NCBI GenBank assembly: GCA_025054735.1
Contig: JANWZG010000167.1
Coordinates: 1-7,838 of the forward strand
Length of the DNA stretch: 7,838 nucleotides
Reading direction: 5' to 3'
Origin: Cyanobacteriota bacterium
GTDB taxonomy: Bacteria; Cyanobacteriota; Cyanobacteriia; SKYG9
Shown here: piece by piece, positions 5,829 through 7,838 of the stretch
Layout: each line of letters starts with the position of its first letter
Position numbering within the stretch: position 1 is the stretch's first letter
The notes under the pieces: generated by a model
The model's database searches: none
What the model was told of the DNA's origin: nothing
The model's input: the letters and a program-made list of their open reading frames with translations, nothing else
Translations under genes and position numbers: made by a program

Positions 5829-5890
5829 TTCGTAGTAAGAACTTCAGTCCTTATCACCAGCCATCTGTAGCCATAGTTGGGGAAATTAGT
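5763..5890 (+). repeat. Exact tandem duplication, 2 x 64 bases
   Basis: 5763-5826 and 5827-5890 are identical at all 64 positions, starting agttcgtagtaagaac and ending ggggaaattagt. Each unit includes the degraded palindrome core and the ctgtagccatag block of the repeat family. Perfect identity indicates a recent duplication or ongoing gene-conversion-like copying; the unit number may vary between strains. Confidence 0.9.
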
Positions 5891-5952
5891 ATTACTGCAA
5901 ACGCTCTAGCTAGCCTGTGGCCAGTTATAACTATGTTTGCACCATGTTCGGA

Positions 5953-6687
5953 TTAATCACCCTGGGGCACTTCTTCCCATAATCGAGTTGTCTGGCGCAA
6001 GCTACGATGGTCACCGTTGCCTAAAATCACGTGATCTAACAGAGGGATATTGAGAAATTGTGCACCAGTCAGTAATTGTCGTGTCAGATTCAGATCTTCA
6101 GGGCTAGGGTCAAGGTTACCTGAGGGATGGTTATGGGCCACAATCAACCGAGTTGCACCTTGGCGAATAACTTCCCGAAAGATATCGCGCGGATGTGCCA
6201 AGGTTTCCGTTGCGGTGCCGATCGTAATCACCTTAACCCCAAGGAGGCGATGTCTAGTATCCAGCAACAGCACAGCAAATCGCTCTTGAGCTTGCCACAT
6301 GAGGTCATGGCTTAGGGCTGCTGCGGCAGCGGCAGGGCTATCGATTAAGGGACGATCGAGCACACTAATTTGAAAGGTTCGTCTCCCCAACTCCAGCGCT
6401 GCCAGAATAGTTGTAGCCTTAGCTGGCCCCACTCCTGGAATCTTAGTTAACTCCTGGATGCTGATCTCTCGCAAGACCTCTAGAGGGTTACGCTGATGGT
6501 GACCAAGCTCTTGCAGAATATATTGCCCTAGCCCTACAGCCGACAGCTTTCCAGGCCCTTGACCCGTACCCAGCAAGATCGCTATTAGTTCTGCATTGGA
6601 TAGTACCTGTGCCCCGTGGGACATTAGCCGTTCTCGTGGACGCTCACTGAGCGGCATGTCCATCACTCTCAAATTATAAAGCGCCAT
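5953..6687 (-). CDS. radC: RadC family (UPF0758) JAMM-domain protein
   Basis: Of 244 residues, the N-terminal part (about 10-104) has the RadC start signature MPLSERPRERL (11-21), LSNAELIAILLGTG (29-42) and a helix-hairpin-helix IPGVGPAKATTILAALELGRR (83-103) that usually binds DNA without sequence preference. The C-terminal JAMM/MPN domain carries the full zinc motif HxHx7SxxD: H185, H187, S195, D198, within HNHPSGNLDPSPED, with E136 a candidate catalytic Glu. All metal ligands are present, so it could be an active metalloprotease or nuclease-like enzyme; in bacteria its physiological role remains unsettled, and the old link to radiation repair in E. coli was withdrawn. The ATG at 6687 is chosen over an in-frame TTG at 6693; neither has a good ribosome binding site. 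It follows the kinase gene by 22 bases, so co-transcription is likely. Confidence 0.95.
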   Translation of the reverse strand: MALYNLRVMDMPLSERPRERLMSHGAQVLSNAELIAILLGTGQGPGKLSAVGLGQYILQELGHHQRNPLEVLREISIQELTKIPGVGPAKATTILAALELGRRTFQISVLDRPLIDSPAAAAAALSHDLMWQAQERFAVLLLDTRHRLLGVKVITIGTATETLAHPRDIFREVIRQGATRLIVAHNHPSGNLDPSPEDLNLTRQLLTGAQFLNIPLLDHVILGNGDHRSLRQTTRLWEEVPQGD

Positions 6688-6709
6688 AGGCAATTGATGC
6701 GAATAGTAG

Positions 6710-7654
6710 CTACATAAGGTGACTTTGCGTAGCCTTCAGCATGTGGTAGGCAATCAGCAACTGGGTTAGTGCTAGTGGGTAGCTTTGCAGTGTTTCCCCT
6801 GTGGTGCCTGTGAGCTTACCTAACTCTGGGTTAGCTTCTCGGCTACAAAAGCCGATTAGATTCGGCAAGTCACTGCAAATAAAATGTTCTAGCTGTAGGA
6901 CTTGATCTTCGGTTGTGCCGCTGTCAATCTCTAACACATCGACAGGTTTGCCCATGTCGCGATCGAGTCCTAAGCGAATTGCCGATTTGCCATCCGTTGT
7001 TGTCTGATCGATAACGGCTGTGAAATCTGGATGCGGGATAGTGGGTCGCAATACTAAACGCACGTTTAAGCCGTCATCAACTTGCTTCTCCGGCTCTGCG
7101 GGTGGATAGAAACTGACGATTAAGTCTGCCCAGCGGCGCTGAGGTCGAATAAACTCCTCTGAATCTGGCTCCCGCTTTTGCAGTTCCGCTAACACCTGCT
7201 CCTCTGTGTATCCACGCTTCATGGTATCGCGCTTTATTTTCCAGCGGGTACGCAGATCTTCTGGTGGTGCTAGATAAACTTTCACATCGTAGCAGTCTCT
7301 GGCGGCACGAGTAGCATAGCCCAATAGCCCTTCGATGATGACAAACTTGTTAGGCTTGACGTATTCTGGCGGTTCAAATGTACCTGTTTTGTGACTATAG
7401 ACGGGTTTAAGAATCGGTTGACCTGTCCGCAGTAAGGACAGATGTTGCTGCATGATATCTAGGTAGTTACAGTCGGGGTGTAACGCTGTAATGCCCAGTT
7501 CTGCCCGTTGTTTACGATCGTAGCGGTGATAATCGTCAGTGCAGATCACTGTTACGTTATCTGATCCCAACACTTGAGCAATACCTCGTGTCAGCGTTGT
7601 TTTACCAGCCGCGCTATCGCCAACAATACCCAGTGTGATGGGGCGATGCACCAT
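6710..7654 (-). CDS. Phosphoribulokinase/uridine kinase family P-loop kinase, divergent paralogue
   Basis: The 314-residue protein is a PRK/uridine kinase-family enzyme, which transfers phosphate from ATP to a sugar or nucleoside hydroxyl. Seen: P-loop GDSAAGKTT (12-20), VICTDDYHRYDRKQR (36-50; D40/D41 candidate catalytic acid and metal site), LKPVYSHKTG (82-91) and FVIIEGLLG (104-112), then WKIKRDTMKRGYT (138-150) and RRWADLIV (173-180). These align with phosphoribulokinase up to about residue 185. The last 130 residues do not show the GRKLTCSYPGI-like segment of the usual cyanobacterial Calvin-cycle PRK. The usual P-loop cysteine (GDSGCGKS) is replaced by Ala, while C38 remains, so the disulfide that switches PRK off in the dark cannot form in the usual way. 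It is therefore probably a paralogue and not the main PRK; substrate unknown. It has a strong ribosome binding site and leads the unit with radC. Confidence 0.85.
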   Translation of the reverse strand: MVHRPITLGIVGDSAAGKTTLTRGIAQVLGSDNVTVICTDDYHRYDRKQRAELGITALHPDCNYLDIMQQHLSLLRTGQPILKPVYSHKTGTFEPPEYVKPNKFVIIEGLLGYATRAARDCYDVKVYLAPPEDLRTRWKIKRDTMKRGYTEEQVLAELQKREPDSEEFIRPQRRWADLIVSFYPPAEPEKQVDDGLNVRLVLRPTIPHPDFTAVIDQTTTDGKSAIRLGLDRDMGKPVDVLEIDSGTTEDQVLQLEHFICSDLPNLIGFCSREANPELGKLTGTTGETLQSYPLALTQLLIAYHMLKATQSHLM

Positions 7655-7657
7655 AAC

Positions 7658-7664
7658 TCCTCCC
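7658..7664 (-). promoter_or_regulatory. Strong ribosome binding site of the PRK-like kinase
   Basis: On the minus strand GGGAGGAG ends a few bases before the ATG at 7654, with GGAGG 4 bases away. It is the best Shine-Dalgarno sequence in the window and fixes the kinase start. Confidence 0.7.
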
Positions 7665-7778
7665 AGTTGTAAGTATCAGATTAGTCAGCCACACCAAACA
7701 GCCAAGCCAAACACACCCCCACTGACAAGGACGGTCTTAGTTCATCTGCATTAGTATGGAAAAACTAGATTATTAATT

Positions 7779-7838
7779 TTAGGGCACAAATTCACGATAT
7801 TGATTAGTTTTCATTATTTCCTTACGTTGCCATTGCTG
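7779..7838 (-). CDS. Possible 3' end of a gene entering from the right edge
   Basis: On the minus strand one frame is open from the edge to a TAA at 7781-7779, giving 19 residues ending NQYREFVP; the other two frames close within about 25 bases. It could be the C-terminus of a gene lying outside the window and upstream of the kinase, but 19 open codons are easily chance. Between it and the kinase (7665-7778) no gene is seen. Confidence 0.2.
   Translation of the reverse strand, partial: QQWQRKEIMKTNQYREFVP

Larger units (their letters stand above)
5634..5952. other. Convergent intergenic region between rarA and radC
   Basis: No ORF is supported here. The middle part holds repeat copy 2 and an exact 64-base tandem duplication, both related to 1436-1552. 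Short perfect palindromes AGCTATAGCT (5691-5700) and AGTTATAACT (5923-5932) flank the repeats but are too small to call terminators. Confidence 0.6.

Noticed and set aside
5763..5890. CRISPR-like array
   Set aside because: There are only two identical units directly abutting with no unique spacers; this is a tandem duplication.
6050..6315. Plus-strand open frames opposite radC
   Set aside because: They mirror the conserved JAMM domain of radC and have no family features.

Overview
The window looks like chromosomal DNA from a cyanobacterium. The palindromic octamer GCGATCGC (HIP1), typical of many cyanobacterial genomes, occurs five times (688, 1767, 1901, 4125, 4858). Gene content fits too: a cyanobacterial-type FecR-domain secreted protein, a RarA/MgsA ATPase carrying a methyltransferase-like C-terminal domain, and a phosphoribulokinase-family kinase. 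The genus cannot be fixed from this sequence.

Layout, left to right. 1-371 has no intact gene; it holds a possible decayed P-loop ATPase remnant on the minus strand, two inverted repeats and a 44-base-spaced direct repeat. 372-1343 (+) is a FecR-domain gene broken by one in-frame TGA at 774-776. 1344-1660 is a convergent gap with a palindromic repeat block. 1661-2302 (-) is a TetR-family regulator with a small inverted repeat just upstream. 2403-3044 (-) is pdxH, pyridoxamine 5'-phosphate oxidase. 3045-3242 is a divergent promoter region with a direct repeat on the pdxH side and a TATACT box facing right. 3243-3422 (+) is a 59-residue hydrophobic protein. 3477-5633 (+) is rarA with the extra C-terminal domain. 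5634-5952 is a second convergent gap with relatives of the same repeat, including an exact 64-base tandem duplication. 5953-6687 (-) is radC and 6710-7654 (-) is a phosphoribulokinase-like P-loop kinase; the two are 22 bases apart and probably form one transcription unit. 7655-7838 is mostly non-coding.

The genes do not form a single pathway. They are housekeeping or accessory genes for vitamin B6 synthesis, replication-fork maintenance, a RadC protein of unsettled function, a sugar or nucleoside kinase and a regulator. I do not see a defence island, integrated phage, transposon or CRISPR array. The best leads are the single-codon interruption of the FecR gene at a conserved Arg position, the rarA reading frame whose conserved N-terminal motif starts upstream of its first ATG, the kinase that lacks the P-loop cysteine of the redox-controlled Calvin-cycle enzyme, and the repeat family found in both convergent gaps.
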